DNA of 64,000 nucleotides from an uncultured Oscillibacter sp. (GCA_910586735.1 CAJUJW010000002.1:1-64000); one strand, 5' to 3'; shown: positions 17,912-27,374, numbered from the stretch's first letter. Numbers and translations: made by a program. Notes: generated by a model from the sequence alone, not told the origin.

Positions 17912-18658
17912 TTATTCCACACGTCCCATCTCGCGAACCGCGTCCAGAAGCTGGTCCTGGAACGTCTCCCGCTCCGTGGCCCCCTTCTCCAGCACCTTCC
18001 ATACCACGCCGTCCCGGAGAATCACCACCCGGTCGCAGAAGGAGGCGGCGTAGGAGTCGTGGGTAACCATGAAGATGGTAGCCTCCAGGGCGCTTTTGGC
18101 CTGCTCGAAGGAGCGGATGACGGCCCGGGTGGACTTGGAGTCCAGGTTGCCCGTGGGCTCGTCGGCCAGAATCAGCAGGGGGTGGTTGATGAGGGCCCGG
18201 GCCACGGCGGTGCGCTGCTTCTCGCCGCCGGAGATCTCCGCCGGGTATTTGTCCCGGATGCCCGCGATGCCAAAGACCTCGCAGAGCTGGTCCGCCCGCT
18301 GCTCCGTCATGCCGGAGACGGTGCCGCCGATGATGGCGGGGAGCAGGATGTTCTGCCGCACCGTCAGGCCGTCCAGCAGGAGGAAGTCCTGGAAGACGAA
18401 GCCCAGCTGCTTGTTGCGGACCTCCGCCAGGGCGTCCTCCCCCAGGCGGGCCAGCTCGGTTTTCCCCAGGCGGATGCTGCCGGAGTCGGCGGGGATGTAG
18501 CAGGAGATGCAGTTCAGAAGGGTGGTCTTGCCGGAGCCGGAGGGGCCCATGACGGCGACGAACTCACCCTTTTCCACCTGGAGGGAGACCCCCTTCAAAA
18601 CCTCGTAGGAGGTTTTTCCTACCTGGTAGGACTTGCGCAGGTTTTCCACAGTCAGCAT
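17912..18658 (-). CDS. ABC transporter ATPase (BceA/MacB-type)
   Basis: A 248-residue nucleotide-binding subunit. Walker A GPSGSGKT (about 39-46), Q-loop in VFQDFLLL, signature SGGEKQR (about 144-150), Walker B LLILADEPTGNLDSKS, and switch His in VTHD are all intact. It pairs with the FtsX-like permease downstream on the same strand (gap about 125 bases holding repeats) and would energise export or release of a membrane-active peptide or lipid. The start ATG at 18658 follows AGGAAGATCATC. TraX lies 15 bases upstream and may be co-transcribed. Confidence 0.92.
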   Translation of the reverse strand: MLTVENLRKSYQVGKTSYEVLKGVSLQVEKGEFVAVMGPSGSGKTTLLNCISCYIPADSGSIRLGKTELARLGEDALAEVRNKQLGFVFQDFLLLDGLTVRQNILLPAIIGGTVSGMTEQRADQLCEVFGIAGIRDKYPAEISGGEKQRTAVARALINHPLLILADEPTGNLDSKSTRAVIRSFEQAKSALEATIFMVTHDSYAASFCDRVVILRDGVVWKVLEKGATERETFQDQLLDAVREMGRVE

Positions 18659-18673
18659 GATGATCTTCCTTTC

Positions 18674-19444
18674 TTAACGTATGAATTGGATTGCCGCAAT
18701 GACGGCGAGATGGGCGGGATAGAAGGCGTAGAAGAACCACTTGGGGATTTTCAGCCCGGAGCGGGTGGGGAGGAAGATCAGCGGCGCGGCCAGCAGGGCA
18801 AACACAGCCCAGTCCACGGCAAAGCCGCCCAGCTTCAAGGCCAGCGGGTCCTCCAGATAGCCGCCCCAGAGGCAGGGCAGGTAGGTCAGCACATAGAGTG
18901 CCGCGCCAATTTTGGGGTGGTTCCGGCAGAGAAAGAAAATCAGCATCAATTGAATCCCGATGCCGGAATAGTCGAAGTTCCACCAGCTCACCGCGAAGAA
19001 GGCCCCCAGGAACAGCCACCACTTCCGCTCTTTCAGTCCGTACATGGCCAGGAGGGACAGGAACAGGGTGAAGAAGATGTTCCAGTTGCTCCAATTCCGG
19101 TCCACCATCCAGTCGTGGGGATGGAAGGCCAGGACGTAGAAGGGCTGGGAAACCACAGCGAAGACGGCCAAACGGCCCAGGTAGCGCCTTACGTCGTGGG
19201 TGTACAGCAGGCCCACGGTCATGCAGTAGCAGAAAATCGGAAAAGCCAGCCGCCCGATCCAGCGGAAGGGCCCAACCTCCGGGAAGAAGGCCCCGCCCAC
19301 GTGGTCGACGAGCATGGCGGTGATGGCCACCAGCTTCAAGAGGTCCGTGTCCAGGTTGGTCTCCAGCCGGGGGCCGTGCCGGGGGACCTCCGTGGGGGTG
19401 GTCAGGGCATGCCGGACGCGGGCGGGAAGGGTGTTGGTATTCAT
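18674..19444 (-). CDS. TraX-family membrane protein (putative acyltransferase)
   Basis: A 256-residue polytopic protein with about seven to eight membrane segments. The family signature is visible in TDLLKLVAITAMLVDHVGG (about 32-50), followed by IGRLAFPIFCYCMTVGLLYT. TraX of the F plasmid N-acetylates pilin; chromosomal relatives resemble acyltransferase-3 proteins and modify unknown surface molecules. The ATG at 19444 follows AAGGAGGAA. It is the first of three co-directional genes with the ABC exporter, so a link to cell-surface modification or peptide resistance is possible but inferred. Confidence 0.8.
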   Translation of the reverse strand: MNTNTLPARVRHALTTPTEVPRHGPRLETNLDTDLLKLVAITAMLVDHVGGAFFPEVGPFRWIGRLAFPIFCYCMTVGLLYTHDVRRYLGRLAVFAVVSQPFYVLAFHPHDWMVDRNWSNWNIFFTLFLSLLAMYGLKERKWWLFLGAFFAVSWWNFDYSGIGIQLMLIFFLCRNHPKIGAALYVLTYLPCLWGGYLEDPLALKLGGFAVDWAVFALLAAPLIFLPTRSGLKIPKWFFYAFYPAHLAVIAAIQFIR

Positions 19445-19596
19445 GGGCGTTTCCTCCTTGTGTTTCTCTGGGTTCAGGATAGCGCGAAAAAACGGCCCCC
19501 GCAAACGGGGCCGCTCATTTTGGCGGGTCTGTTGTAAAGTTTGGCAGGGCTAACGGATACGATGTCATAAACGGCGGTTCCGCCGTCATATTTGGT

Positions 19597-19625
19597 TTGG
19601 CGAACCGCCGGGGATGTGCTATAAT
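19597..19625 (+). promoter_or_regulatory. Sigma-A promoter of the LytTR two-component operon
   Basis: TTGGCG (19597-19602), 17-base spacer, TATAAT (19620-19625), about 30 bases before the regulator start. A palindrome ACGGCGGTTCCGCCGT (19571-19586) lies just upstream and could be an operator. Confidence 0.7.
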
Positions 19626-19655
19626 AGCCCCAGCAAACCGCAAGGAGATGATACC

Positions 19656-20369
19656 ATGCTGCGAATCGGCATCTGCGACGACAGCGCCGACGCCCGCGTC
19701 GCCCTCCGGGCCGCGTTGGAACGGGCCCTGGAGCGGCGGCGGGGGGACGGCGGGACGTTTTTCGAGTTCTCCTCCGGGGAGGGCCTCCTCCGCTGGCTGG
19801 AGAAGCACGCCGGGGAGCTGGACCTGGTGTTTCTGGACATTGAAATGGGAGAGCTGGACGGCATGGAGACCGCCCGCCGCCTCCGGGAGGCGGACGAGGG
19901 GCTGCTGCTGGTCTTTGTCACCGGCTACACGGACTACGTGTTCGACGGCTACTCCGTGGGGGCCCTGGGCTATCTCATGAAGCCCCCCAAGCCGGAACAG
20001 CTGGACGGCGTGCTGGACCGGGCCGCGGAGGCCCGCCTCCGGGAGGGCGCCGCCGCCTTCATCTGCCGCAACGGGGAGACGCTGTACCGGATTCCCAAGA
20101 AGACCATTCTCTACTTCGCCTCCGACCGGCGGCAGGTCACCTGCGTCTCCACCGCCCGGACCTATGTGTTTTACGGCAAGCTGGATGACGTGGAGCGGGA
20201 CGTGGGGGACGGTTTCATCCGGGTCCACCAGCGCTATCTGGTCCGGGCCGCCGCCGTGGACCGGATGGAGGGAAGCCAGGTCTTTGTGGGCGGCGAGGCG
20301 CTTCCCGTCAGCCGGGCCTGCCGCTCCGCCGCCCTGGCCGCCCTGGCCCGGACGGCTCTGGAGGACTAG
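19656..20369 (+). CDS. LytTR-family response regulator
   Basis: A 237-residue regulator with an N-terminal receiver domain (CDDS acidic pocket at about 7-10, phospho-acceptor Asp in LVFLDIEMG at about 58, Lys in YLMKPPKP) and a C-terminal LytTR DNA-binding domain (about 135-235; IPKKTILYFASDRRQV, VHQRYLVR). The AgrA/LytR class binds pairs of repeats in promoters and commonly controls peptide signalling or surface functions. The ATG at 19656 follows AAGGAGATGATACC. The kinase gene begins 3 bases after its stop. Confidence 0.93.
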   Translation: MLRIGICDDSADARVALRAALERALERRRGDGGTFFEFSSGEGLLRWLEKHAGELDLVFLDIEMGELDGMETARRLREADEGLLLVFVTGYTDYVFDGYSVGALGYLMKPPKPEQLDGVLDRAAEARLREGAAAFICRNGETLYRIPKKTILYFASDRRQVTCVSTARTYVFYGKLDDVERDVGDGFIRVHQRYLVRAAAVDRMEGSQVFVGGEALPVSRACRSAALAALARTALED

Positions 20370-20372
20370 GCC

Positions 20373-21707
20373 ATGGCTTCAACGTTTTTGATCAGCCTGG
20401 CGGAATACCTGCTGCACTGCTTTCAAAACTGGTTCTGGTTGATCCCGGTGTTTGCCAGCGGCTTCTTCCTCTTTCGGATCGTGTCCGCCTTTTTGGCGGT
20501 GAAGCCCTGGCGGGGCTGGCGAATCGCGCTGGTCCTGTTTCTGGGCATCATCTCCGACATGGTGATTTGGCTGGGGGACACCAATCTGCTGTTCATCCTG
20601 CTGTTCTTTTTCCCCGTGCTCCTGCTGGCCTCCAAGGGGGACCGGGCCGGGCGGCTGACGCTGACGGTCATCTTTTTCTGCCTCATCATGTCCGTCAACG
20701 CCGTGCTGGATACCTATTATGGCCCCATTATGGCCCGCTTCGATCTGGACAACCTGTATTACTACAGCAATAAATTCATCCGCCTCGCCGTCTGGGCCCT
20801 GCTGTACCTGGCGCCGCGGAAACACCTGCCAAAGCGCCCGCCCCAGCTCTCCCCCCGGTTTTGGCGGCTGGTGCTGCTCCTGGCCGCCATGCCCTTCAGC
20901 TCGCTGCTGGCGGTGGTGCTGCTGCCCCTTCTCCAGTCGGATTATATCTACAGCAACGCTCTTCTCCACGGCCTGATTATGAATCTGGGGGTAGCGGTGC
21001 TCCCCTTTATCTTCCTCACCTCCCTGGCCCTGCTGTACGCCATATTGGTACTGGAAAACCACCAGCGGCTGGAGCAGGCGGACAAGCTGGCCTCCCTCCG
21101 GGAGAGCTACTACCAGGGCCTCCAGCGGGAGGAGCGGCAGGTGCGCACCCTCCGCCACGACCTGCGGAACCACCTGACGGCCCTTCGCGGGCTCGTGGAG
21201 GCCGGGGAGGAGGACAAGGCCCTCCAGTATATCGACCAGCTGGCGGACTCCCCCGCCCTCCGGGGCGGGCGGCGGCTGTGCGAAAACGACGCGGCCAACG
21301 CCGTCCTCTCCGCCAAGGCGGAGGCCATGGGCCGGGCGGGCCTGGAGGCGGACTTTGCCGTGATCCTGCCCAAGGAGCTGCCCCTGGGGGCGGCGGACCT
21401 GTGCGCCCTGCTGGGCAACGCCCTGGACAACGCCATGGAGGCGGCGGAACAGGCGGAGGACAAGAAGGTGGTCCTCCGCTGCCGGGCGGACAAGGGGCTC
21501 TTCATGCTGCGGGTGGAGAACGCCTACGCCGGAGACCTGCCCCCGGACCTGGCCACCACCAAGGCGGACAAGGCGTCCCACGGCTTCGGCCTCACGGGCA
21601 TGCGGGAGATCGCCCAGCGCCTGGGCGGGTCCCTGGAGGTCCGGGCCTCCGGCGGGCGCTTCCAGCTGGTGGCGGGACTGCCGCTGTTTCCTGCGCCCCG
21701 CCCCTAA
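20373..21707 (+). CDS. GHKL-type sensor histidine kinase (AgrC-like)
   Basis: A 444-residue kinase. About six membrane helices (residues 10-230) form the sensor. A short coiled segment leads to the phospho-acceptor His in RHDLRNHLTALRG (about 261-273). The catalytic GHKL domain shows the N-box GNALDNAMEAAEQ (about 347-359) and G-box HGFGLTGMREI (about 408-418). It phosphorylates the LytTR regulator encoded upstream. The layout resembles AgrC, but no agrB or agrD-like gene is nearby. It overlaps the convergent MFS gene by 4 bases. Confidence 0.92.
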   Translation: MASTFLISLAEYLLHCFQNWFWLIPVFASGFFLFRIVSAFLAVKPWRGWRIALVLFLGIISDMVIWLGDTNLLFILLFFFPVLLLASKGDRAGRLTLTVIFFCLIMSVNAVLDTYYGPIMARFDLDNLYYYSNKFIRLAVWALLYLAPRKHLPKRPPQLSPRFWRLVLLLAAMPFSSLLAVVLLPLLQSDYIYSNALLHGLIMNLGVAVLPFIFLTSLALLYAILVLENHQRLEQADKLASLRESYYQGLQREERQVRTLRHDLRNHLTALRGLVEAGEEDKALQYIDQLADSPALRGGRRLCENDAANAVLSAKAEAMGRAGLEADFAVILPKELPLGAADLCALLGNALDNAMEAAEQAEDKKVVLRCRADKGLFMLRVENAYAGDLPPDLATTKADKASHGFGLTGMREIAQRLGGSLEVRASGGRFQLVAGLPLFPAPRP

Positions 21708-22957
21708 GCCGGGTCCCCGGCCTCCGCCTCCAGGGCGGAGAACACCCGGCGGGACCAGGCCGCCGTCAGCGCCGCCGCCACCGCCGCCCCGGCCAGCACG
21801 GCCCAGGCCGGGCAGTTCTCGAACAGCGCCCCGTACACCGCCTGCCCCAGGGGGGAGGCGCAGTTGGTCACCGCCATGACGAAGGCCATCACCTTCCCCA
21901 GCAGGGCCGGGGGCGTCCCCCTCTGGACGGCGGCGCTGAGGACCACCACCAGCAGGGTGGACAGCACCATGACGGCGAAGCTCATGGCCGTCACCACCCA
22001 CCAGCCCAGGGCGGGCGGAACCCCCGGCAGCAGGGCGGCCCCTATGCCCGCCGCCGTGAGGCTGGCGGCCAGGAGGACAACCCCGCCCCGCCGGAGGCGC
22101 AGCCGGGCCCCCAGAAGGGCCGTCACCGCCCCGCCGAAGAGCCCGCCCAGGCCCATGGCCCCCTGGGTGACCCCCAGGCGGCTGTCGCTCATGCCCAGGG
22201 TCTGGATCACCGCCACGGGGATGCCCACCACCAGGGCGGCGGACAGCACCAGATTAAAGAGGGCCAGCACCAGCATGACGGACAGGAACACGGGCCGCTC
22301 CCGCCGGACAAAGCGCCAGCTCTCCCCCAGGTCCCGCCGGACCGTGGACAGCACGCCCCCCGCCGCCGCCCGGGAGCTGTGAGGGATGTGAATGAACAGC
22401 TCCATGACGGCGGAGAGGAAAAAGCAGACGGTCCCCACCCACAGAATGGGCCGGAGGCCGAAGGCCCCGAACAGCGCGCCCCCGATCACCGGCCCCAGCA
22501 GGGCCGCCAGGGTGTCCACCATGTTGATGACGGCGTTGGCGCTGGTGAGCCGCTCCGGGTCCGCCAGAAGGGGGATGCTGGCCTGCACCGCCGGCTGATA
22601 GGCCCCGGCGGCGCCGTACAGCAGCATGAGGCAGACGGCCGCCAGCGGGACCAGGGGCGCCCGCCCTAGGAGGAGGGTGAAGAGCAGAATCAGCCCCGCC
22701 GTGGAGAAGTCCAGAAGGACCATGACGTTCCGCTTGTTCACCCGGTCCGCCGCCACGCCGCCGATGGGGGCGCACAGCACCGCCGGGATAAACGCCGCCG
22801 CCCCCACCGCGCCGAACAGGGCCGGGGATCCGGTCTGCCGCAGGAGGTACAGCGGCAGGGCGAAGCGCAGAATGGCGCTGCCGAAGAGGGAGACGATCTG
22901 CCCCACCACCACCAGGGTAAAGTCCCGGCGGAATAGGGGCCCTTGAGTTGCTTTCAT
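21704..22957 (-). CDS. MFS efflux transporter (MefA/enterobactin-exporter type)
   Basis: A 417-residue major facilitator with 12 predicted helices. The family motif between TM2 and TM3 reads GGVAADRVNKRNVMV (about 67-81), and the N-terminal FRRDFTLVVVGQIVSLFGSA matches the macrolide-efflux-like MFS_3 group. It probably expels a drug or other hydrophobic compound by proton antiport. Its start at 22957 has AAAAAGGAGCG upstream. A perfect palindrome lies over its promoter and the TetR gene is next to it, so derepression by ligand-bound TetR is expected. Confidence 0.9.
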   Translation of the reverse strand: MKATQGPLFRRDFTLVVVGQIVSLFGSAILRFALPLYLLRQTGSPALFGAVGAAAFIPAVLCAPIGGVAADRVNKRNVMVLLDFSTAGLILLFTLLLGRAPLVPLAAVCLMLLYGAAGAYQPAVQASIPLLADPERLTSANAVINMVDTLAALLGPVIGGALFGAFGLRPILWVGTVCFFLSAVMELFIHIPHSSRAAAGGVLSTVRRDLGESWRFVRRERPVFLSVMLVLALFNLVLSAALVVGIPVAVIQTLGMSDSRLGVTQGAMGLGGLFGGAVTALLGARLRLRRGGVVLLAASLTAAGIGAALLPGVPPALGWWVVTAMSFAVMVLSTLLVVVLSAAVQRGTPPALLGKVMAFVMAVTNCASPLGQAVYGALFENCPAWAVLAGAAVAAALTAAWSRRVFSALEAEAGDPA

Positions 22958-22984
22958 AATAACGCTCCTTTTTATTTAGAATAA

Positions 22985-23007
22985 TAGAAACCGACCGTCG
23001 GTTTCTA
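22985..23007. promoter_or_regulatory. TetR-type operator at the MFS promoter
   Basis: A perfect inverted repeat with 11-base arms, TAGAAACCGAC-C-GTCGGTTTCTA split around the central C, about 28 bases upstream of the MFS start. Its core agrees at 14 of 17 bases with the site ahead of the tetR gene. Confidence 0.8.
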
Positions 23008-23045
23008 TATCTCCAAAAAGAAACCGCCTGCGCGGCAGTCTCTTT

Positions 23046-23720
23046 TCAGTCGTGGGTTTCTCCCTCCACCGGAGGACGCCGGCCCAATCCGGCGTAGTGT
23101 TCCAGCATCTCGACGCTCTCCTGGTCAATCATCTCGGGGATGCCGAAGCGGAAGAACAGCTGGTTGTAAATGGCGCACCGGGCCCGGAGCTCCTCCGGGG
23201 TGGTGGGCTGGACCACGGGGTTGACCCAGCCGTCGGCCAGCAGAAGCATGGCCTCCGCCAGCGCCTTGGGGTGCTTCGTGCGGATGGTCCCGTCGGCCAT
23301 GCCCTGGCGGATGATGGGCTCCAGGAATTCCGGCACGACCTCCGTAAAAAGGCTCTGTATTTCCGCCGCCAGAAACTTGGGGTTATCGATGAGATAGGGC
23401 ATCATGGAGTACATTTTCGACTGCTTGTCCGGGTGCAGGGAGACCTTGAAGATGGTCCGCAGCTTCTCCAGGCCGTTGAGGGAGGGGTCGTCCCGGACGG
23501 CCGCCAGCTCCCCGGCGTTCCGCTGTCCGATGCGGTCGCAGACGGAGTAGAAAATGTCCTCCTTGGAGGTGAAGTGATGGTAGATGGCCCCCTTGGAGAG
23601 GCCCGTGGCGTCGATGATGTCCTGGAGGGAGGCCCGGTCATAGCCCTTCTCGATGAACAGCCGTTCCGCCGTGTCCAGGATTTTCCGCACCGTCTCCTCC
23701 GGGTACTTGTTCCGCGCCAT
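23046..23720 (-). CDS. TetR/AcrR-family repressor
   Basis: A 224-residue regulator. The N-terminal HTH (about 5-55) shows ILDTAERLFIEKGYDRASLQ followed by DIIDATGLSKGAIYHHFTSKEDIF, the standard TetR recognition helix. The C-terminal ligand-binding half (about 65-224) is divergent. The start at 23720 has AGGAGGTGAGCC upstream; a longer reading would run through its operator. It lies just upstream of the MFS gene on the same strand, and the two matching palindromes indicate that it represses both itself and the exporter. Confidence 0.92.
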   Translation of the reverse strand: MARNKYPEETVRKILDTAERLFIEKGYDRASLQDIIDATGLSKGAIYHHFTSKEDIFYSVCDRIGQRNAGELAAVRDDPSLNGLEKLRTIFKVSLHPDKQSKMYSMMPYLIDNPKFLAAEIQSLFTEVVPEFLEPIIRQGMADGTIRTKHPKALAEAMLLLADGWVNPVVQPTTPEELRARCAIYNQLFFRFGIPEMIDQESVEMLEHYAGLGRRPPVEGETHD

Positions 23721-23739
23721 GGGCTCACCTCCTGCAAAC

Positions 23740-23756
23740 AAACCGGCGGTCTGTTT
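23740..23756. promoter_or_regulatory. TetR-type operator at the tetR promoter
   Basis: AAACCGGCGGTCTGTTT, an imperfect palindrome 14/17 identical to the core of the operator at 22985-23007, placed 20 bases upstream of the tetR start. It suggests autoregulation. Confidence 0.65.
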
Positions 23757-23949
23757 ACAGGATAGCATGACGGGGGGCGGATGTCAAGAGGAAACCTCGG
23801 GAGGGGACGGCGGAAATAGAGCGGCGGCGCGTCTTGCGTTTTCGCATTTTTCTGGTATAATGGGCTCAATAAGGAATGAAGCCGGGGCGGCCCCGGCGCG
23901 TCCTCCGGGGGCCCCAGGGGAAGCGAGACGCGGACAGAGGAGATTTTCT

Positions 23950-26900
23950 ATGCGAGCAACCAAGAAAACCTGGCACAATGTGCTGTACATCTGCATCCTG
24001 CTGGCGGCGATTTTTCTGCTGTTCCGCTGGTATGCCACCGCGAACAGCCAACGGATCGAGCGGCAGAACCTGAACTACGCCATGGACTCCGCCGACCAGA
24101 CCGCCCAGCGAATCGAGAGCGAATTCAACAACGCCCAGCTGCGGCTGCGCAACTACGCCTATCTGCTGGGCTCCAATCAAAGCCGGCCGGAGGTGACGGC
24201 TGAGCTGCTGAAGGGGATGGAGGAGCACGCCTCCTTCGACGCCATCCGCTTCACCAACGCAGAGGGACTCAACCTGGCCTCTGACGGGCAGACCAACGAC
24301 AGCTCGGACCGGAACTATTTTCTCAGCGGCATGCGGGGAGAGAGCGGCCTGGAGGTGGTCCGGTCCCGGCAGACCGGCCAGCTCATGACGGTGTTTTACG
24401 CCCCCATCGAATACGACGGCGAGATCACCGGCATGCTGCTGGGGCTGTACTTCGCGGAGAACTACCTCCGGGATATGCTGACCGTCAGCTATTTCGGCGA
24501 GCTGGCGGACGCCTACCTGTGCTCGGCGGACGGCAGGGTGATCGCCAGCTCCGGCAGCAATGAGAACGATGTGTTCCTCCCCGACCTGCTGCTTGACGGC
24601 GGACTCATCGGCGGCGAAACCGCCGGCATCCTCCGGGAGGCTTTTCAGGACGGCACGGAGGACAAGGGCTTCATCTGTCAGGACAGTTATGTGGACAATC
24701 TGTGCATGGTCCGCATTACCAACAGCGGATACACCCTGGTCCAGGCCTTCCCCCCCAGCGTCACCCAGTCCATGCTCCGGGAGGCCAACCACACCGGCAT
24801 GGTCCTCCAGGTGATTTTGATCTTCCTTTTCGCGGCCTATATTCTGGTCCTGCTGATCCGGGGGCGGGCCCGGCGGAGAATGCTGGAGAAGCAGAACACC
24901 CAGTTCGGCTATGTGCTGGACGGCCTGAACACCCTGTTCTCCTCCCGGTATCTCACAGTGGACCTGGAGAAAAACGCGTATTCCTACATGGGGGGCATCC
25001 GTCCCCTGAGCAGCAGCCTGGCCATGGAGGGCTCTTATGACGACATCATCCGCATCCATTCCCAGGATATCGTCGAGGAGGAGGGAAAAGCGCAGTACCG
25101 GCAGACCTTCAACGCGGAGGCCGTCGCGGAAATCCTCTCGGATCAGGACACGTATACTTACGAGTGCCACGTCTGCCGGAACGGCAAGGAGGACTGGGAG
25201 CATCTGATTGCCGTGTGCCTCCAGCGGAAGGAGGGGCGGGCCGTCCGCATTCTCTTTGTCCGGCAGAACATAACGGAGCTGAAGCAGCGGGAGCTCCAGA
25301 GCCAGAAAGCCTTATCCGTCATGAACCGCAAGGAGCGGCAGTACCGCATCGCCATCACCTCCACCGCCTTCTGCACCTTTGAGTTCAACCTCACCAGGGA
25401 CCTGATTGAACACGATGTCACCCGGGTCATCGACGGGCGTCAGGTCTCCCTGCTGGAGAAAACCGGCCTGACGGCCCCCTGCCCCGCCTCCGAGTGCTTC
25501 GCGCGGTGGGAGTCCTTCGTCCTGGAGGAATCCCTGGAGGAGTACCGGGCGGCGGTGAACGCGGAGCGGCTGCTGGAGCGCTTCGAGCGGGGGGAGATGG
25601 AGGTCAACGTGGACTACTGGGGCTGGGAGAGCCACGGGAAGCCCATGTGCGTGCGCCAGACCTTCATTATGACCCAGGAGGACGACTCGGAGGACGTGAT
25701 GGTCATGGTGGTGTCCAAAGACATCACGGCCCAGGTCCAGAAGCAGCGCCAGCAGACCCAGGCCCTTCAGGACGCGCTGATGCAGGCCCAGCGGGCCAGC
25801 AACGCCAAAACCACCTTCCTCTCCAACATGTCCCACGACATCCGAACCCCCATGAACGCCATCATAGGCTTTGCCACCATCGCGGTGAGCCATATTGAAA
25901 ACCGGGACCAGGTGCGGGACTGCCTCCAGAAGGTCCTCTCCTCCAGCAACCATCTTCTCAGCCTGATCAACGACATCCTGGACATGAGCCACATTGAGAG
26001 CGGAAAGGTCCAGATCAAGGAACAGGAGTGCAACATCTCCGAGGTGACCCACAATCTGGTGAACATCATCCAGCCCCAGGTGAAGGCCAAGCGGCTGGAG
26101 CTGTTCATCGACACCTTCAATGTGAACAACGAAGATGTCATCGCCGACCCCCTGAAACTGAACCAGGTGTTCATCAACCTGCTGAGCAACGCCGTGAAAT
26201 ACACCCCGGCGGGGGGCACGGTGAGCTTCCGCATCCGCCAGGAGACCACCTTCCACCGGGGCTACGGGGACTACGTGTTCATTGTCAAGGACAACGGCAT
26301 CGGCATGTCCCCGGACTTTGTGGAGCATATCTTTGAGCCCTTCGAGCGGGAGGACACCGCCACCAAAACCGGCATCCAGGGCACGGGCCTAGGCATGGCC
26401 ATCACGAAAAACATCGTGGAAATGATGGGCGGAACCATCACGGTCCAGAGTGAGAAGGGCAAGGGCAGCGAGTTCCGGGTGGAGCTGAGCTTAAAGCTCC
26501 AGGAGATGGAGAAGGACGCGGCGCGCATCAGGGAGCTGGAGGGCCTCCGGGCCATCGTGGTGGACGACGACTGCGACAGCTGCGAAAGCGTGACCCGGAT
26601 GCTCAAGCAGATCGGCATGCGGGCGGAGTGGACCACCTCCGGCAAGGAGGCGGTCTACCGGGCCAGGAGCGCCCACAGCGAGGGTGACTCCTACCACACC
26701 TACATCATCGACTGGCAGATGCCGGAGATGAGCGGCATCGAGACCTGCCGCCGCATCCGCTCCGCCATCGGCCGGGACGCCCCCATTATCATCCTCACGG
26801 CCTACGACTGGACGGACATCGAGGAGGAGGCCAAGGAGGTGGGAGTCACCGCCTTCTGCGCAAAGCCCCTGTTCATGTCCGATCTGAAAGCCGCGCTGCT

Positions 26901-27342
26901 GGCGGCCAACAACCTGGCGGAGAAGAAGGGTGAGGAGCCCTCCTGGATGGAGGCGGATTTCAGCGGCAAGCGGGTTCTGCTGGTGGAGGACAACGAGCTG
27001 AACCGGGAGATTGCCCAGGCCATTCTGGAGGAGACGGGCTTTACCGTGGAGACCGCGCCGGACGGCACCGACGCGGTAGACATGGTCCGCCGGGCGGACG
27101 AGGGCTGGTACGACGCCGTTTTGATGGACGTGCAGATGCCGGTGATGGACGGCTACGAGGCCACGCGGACCATCCGGGCCCTGCCCCGGCAGGATGTGAA
27201 AAGCCTTCCGATCATCGCCATGACGGCAAACGCCATGGAAGAGGACAAGGAAACCGCCCTGAAAAGCGGCATGAACGCCCACATAGCCAAACCCCTGGAT
27301 ATAGAGCTCTTTATGCAGATTCTGGGGAAGTATCTGGGGTGA
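23950..27342 (+). CDS. Hybrid sensor histidine kinase with two receiver domains
   Basis: A 1130-residue membrane kinase. TM1 (about 10-28) and TM2 (about 280-303) bracket an extracytoplasmic Cache-like sensor. PAS-like regions follow (about 310-600). HisKA has the phospho-acceptor His in NMSHDIRTPMNAIIG (about 625-639). HATPase shows NLLSNAVKYTPAGG and GTGLGMAI. Two receivers follow: REC1 (about 865-985; VVDDDCDS, IIDWQMPEMSG, AKP) and REC2 (about 1005-1130; VEDNELN, LMDVQMPVMDG, AKP), both with intact Asp and Lys. There is no HPt domain and no adjacent output regulator. The ATG follows AGAGGAGATTTTCT; a TATAAT lies at 23856-23861. The stimulus is unknown. Confidence 0.92.
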   Translation: MRATKKTWHNVLYICILLAAIFLLFRWYATANSQRIERQNLNYAMDSADQTAQRIESEFNNAQLRLRNYAYLLGSNQSRPEVTAELLKGMEEHASFDAIRFTNAEGLNLASDGQTNDSSDRNYFLSGMRGESGLEVVRSRQTGQLMTVFYAPIEYDGEITGMLLGLYFAENYLRDMLTVSYFGELADAYLCSADGRVIASSGSNENDVFLPDLLLDGGLIGGETAGILREAFQDGTEDKGFICQDSYVDNLCMVRITNSGYTLVQAFPPSVTQSMLREANHTGMVLQVILIFLFAAYILVLLIRGRARRRMLEKQNTQFGYVLDGLNTLFSSRYLTVDLEKNAYSYMGGIRPLSSSLAMEGSYDDIIRIHSQDIVEEEGKAQYRQTFNAEAVAEILSDQDTYTYECHVCRNGKEDWEHLIAVCLQRKEGRAVRILFVRQNITELKQRELQSQKALSVMNRKERQYRIAITSTAFCTFEFNLTRDLIEHDVTRVIDGRQVSLLEKTGLTAPCPASECFARWESFVLEESLEEYRAAVNAERLLERFERGEMEVNVDYWGWESHGKPMCVRQTFIMTQEDDSEDVMVMVVSKDITAQVQKQRQQTQALQDALMQAQRASNAKTTFLSNMSHDIRTPMNAIIGFATIAVSHIENRDQVRDCLQKVLSSSNHLLSLINDILDMSHIESGKVQIKEQECNISEVTHNLVNIIQPQVKAKRLELFIDTFNVNNEDVIADPLKLNQVFINLLSNAVKYTPAGGTVSFRIRQETTFHRGYGDYVFIVKDNGIGMSPDFVEHIFEPFEREDTATKTGIQGTGLGMAITKNIVEMMGGTITVQSEKGKGSEFRVELSLKLQEMEKDAARIRELEGLRAIVVDDDCDSCESVTRMLKQIGMRAEWTTSGKEAVYRARSAHSEGDSYHTYIIDWQMPEMSGIETCRRIRSAIGRDAPIIILTAYDWTDIEEEAKEVGVTAFCAKPLFMSDLKAALLAANNLAEKKGEEPSWMEADFSGKRVLLVEDNELNREIAQAILEETGFTVETAPDGTDAVDMVRRADEGWYDAVLMDVQMPVMDGYEATRTIRALPRQDVKSLPIIAMTANAMEEDKETALKSGMNAHIAKPLDIELFMQILGKYLG

Positions 27343-27374
27343 GGGAGATACGAAAACTACACAGCGTCTTTTCG

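Noticed and set aside
19656-21707. An Agr-type quorum-sensing locus
   Set aside because: The kinase and regulator look AgrC/AgrA-like, but I found no agrB membrane protease or short agrD peptide gene nearby.
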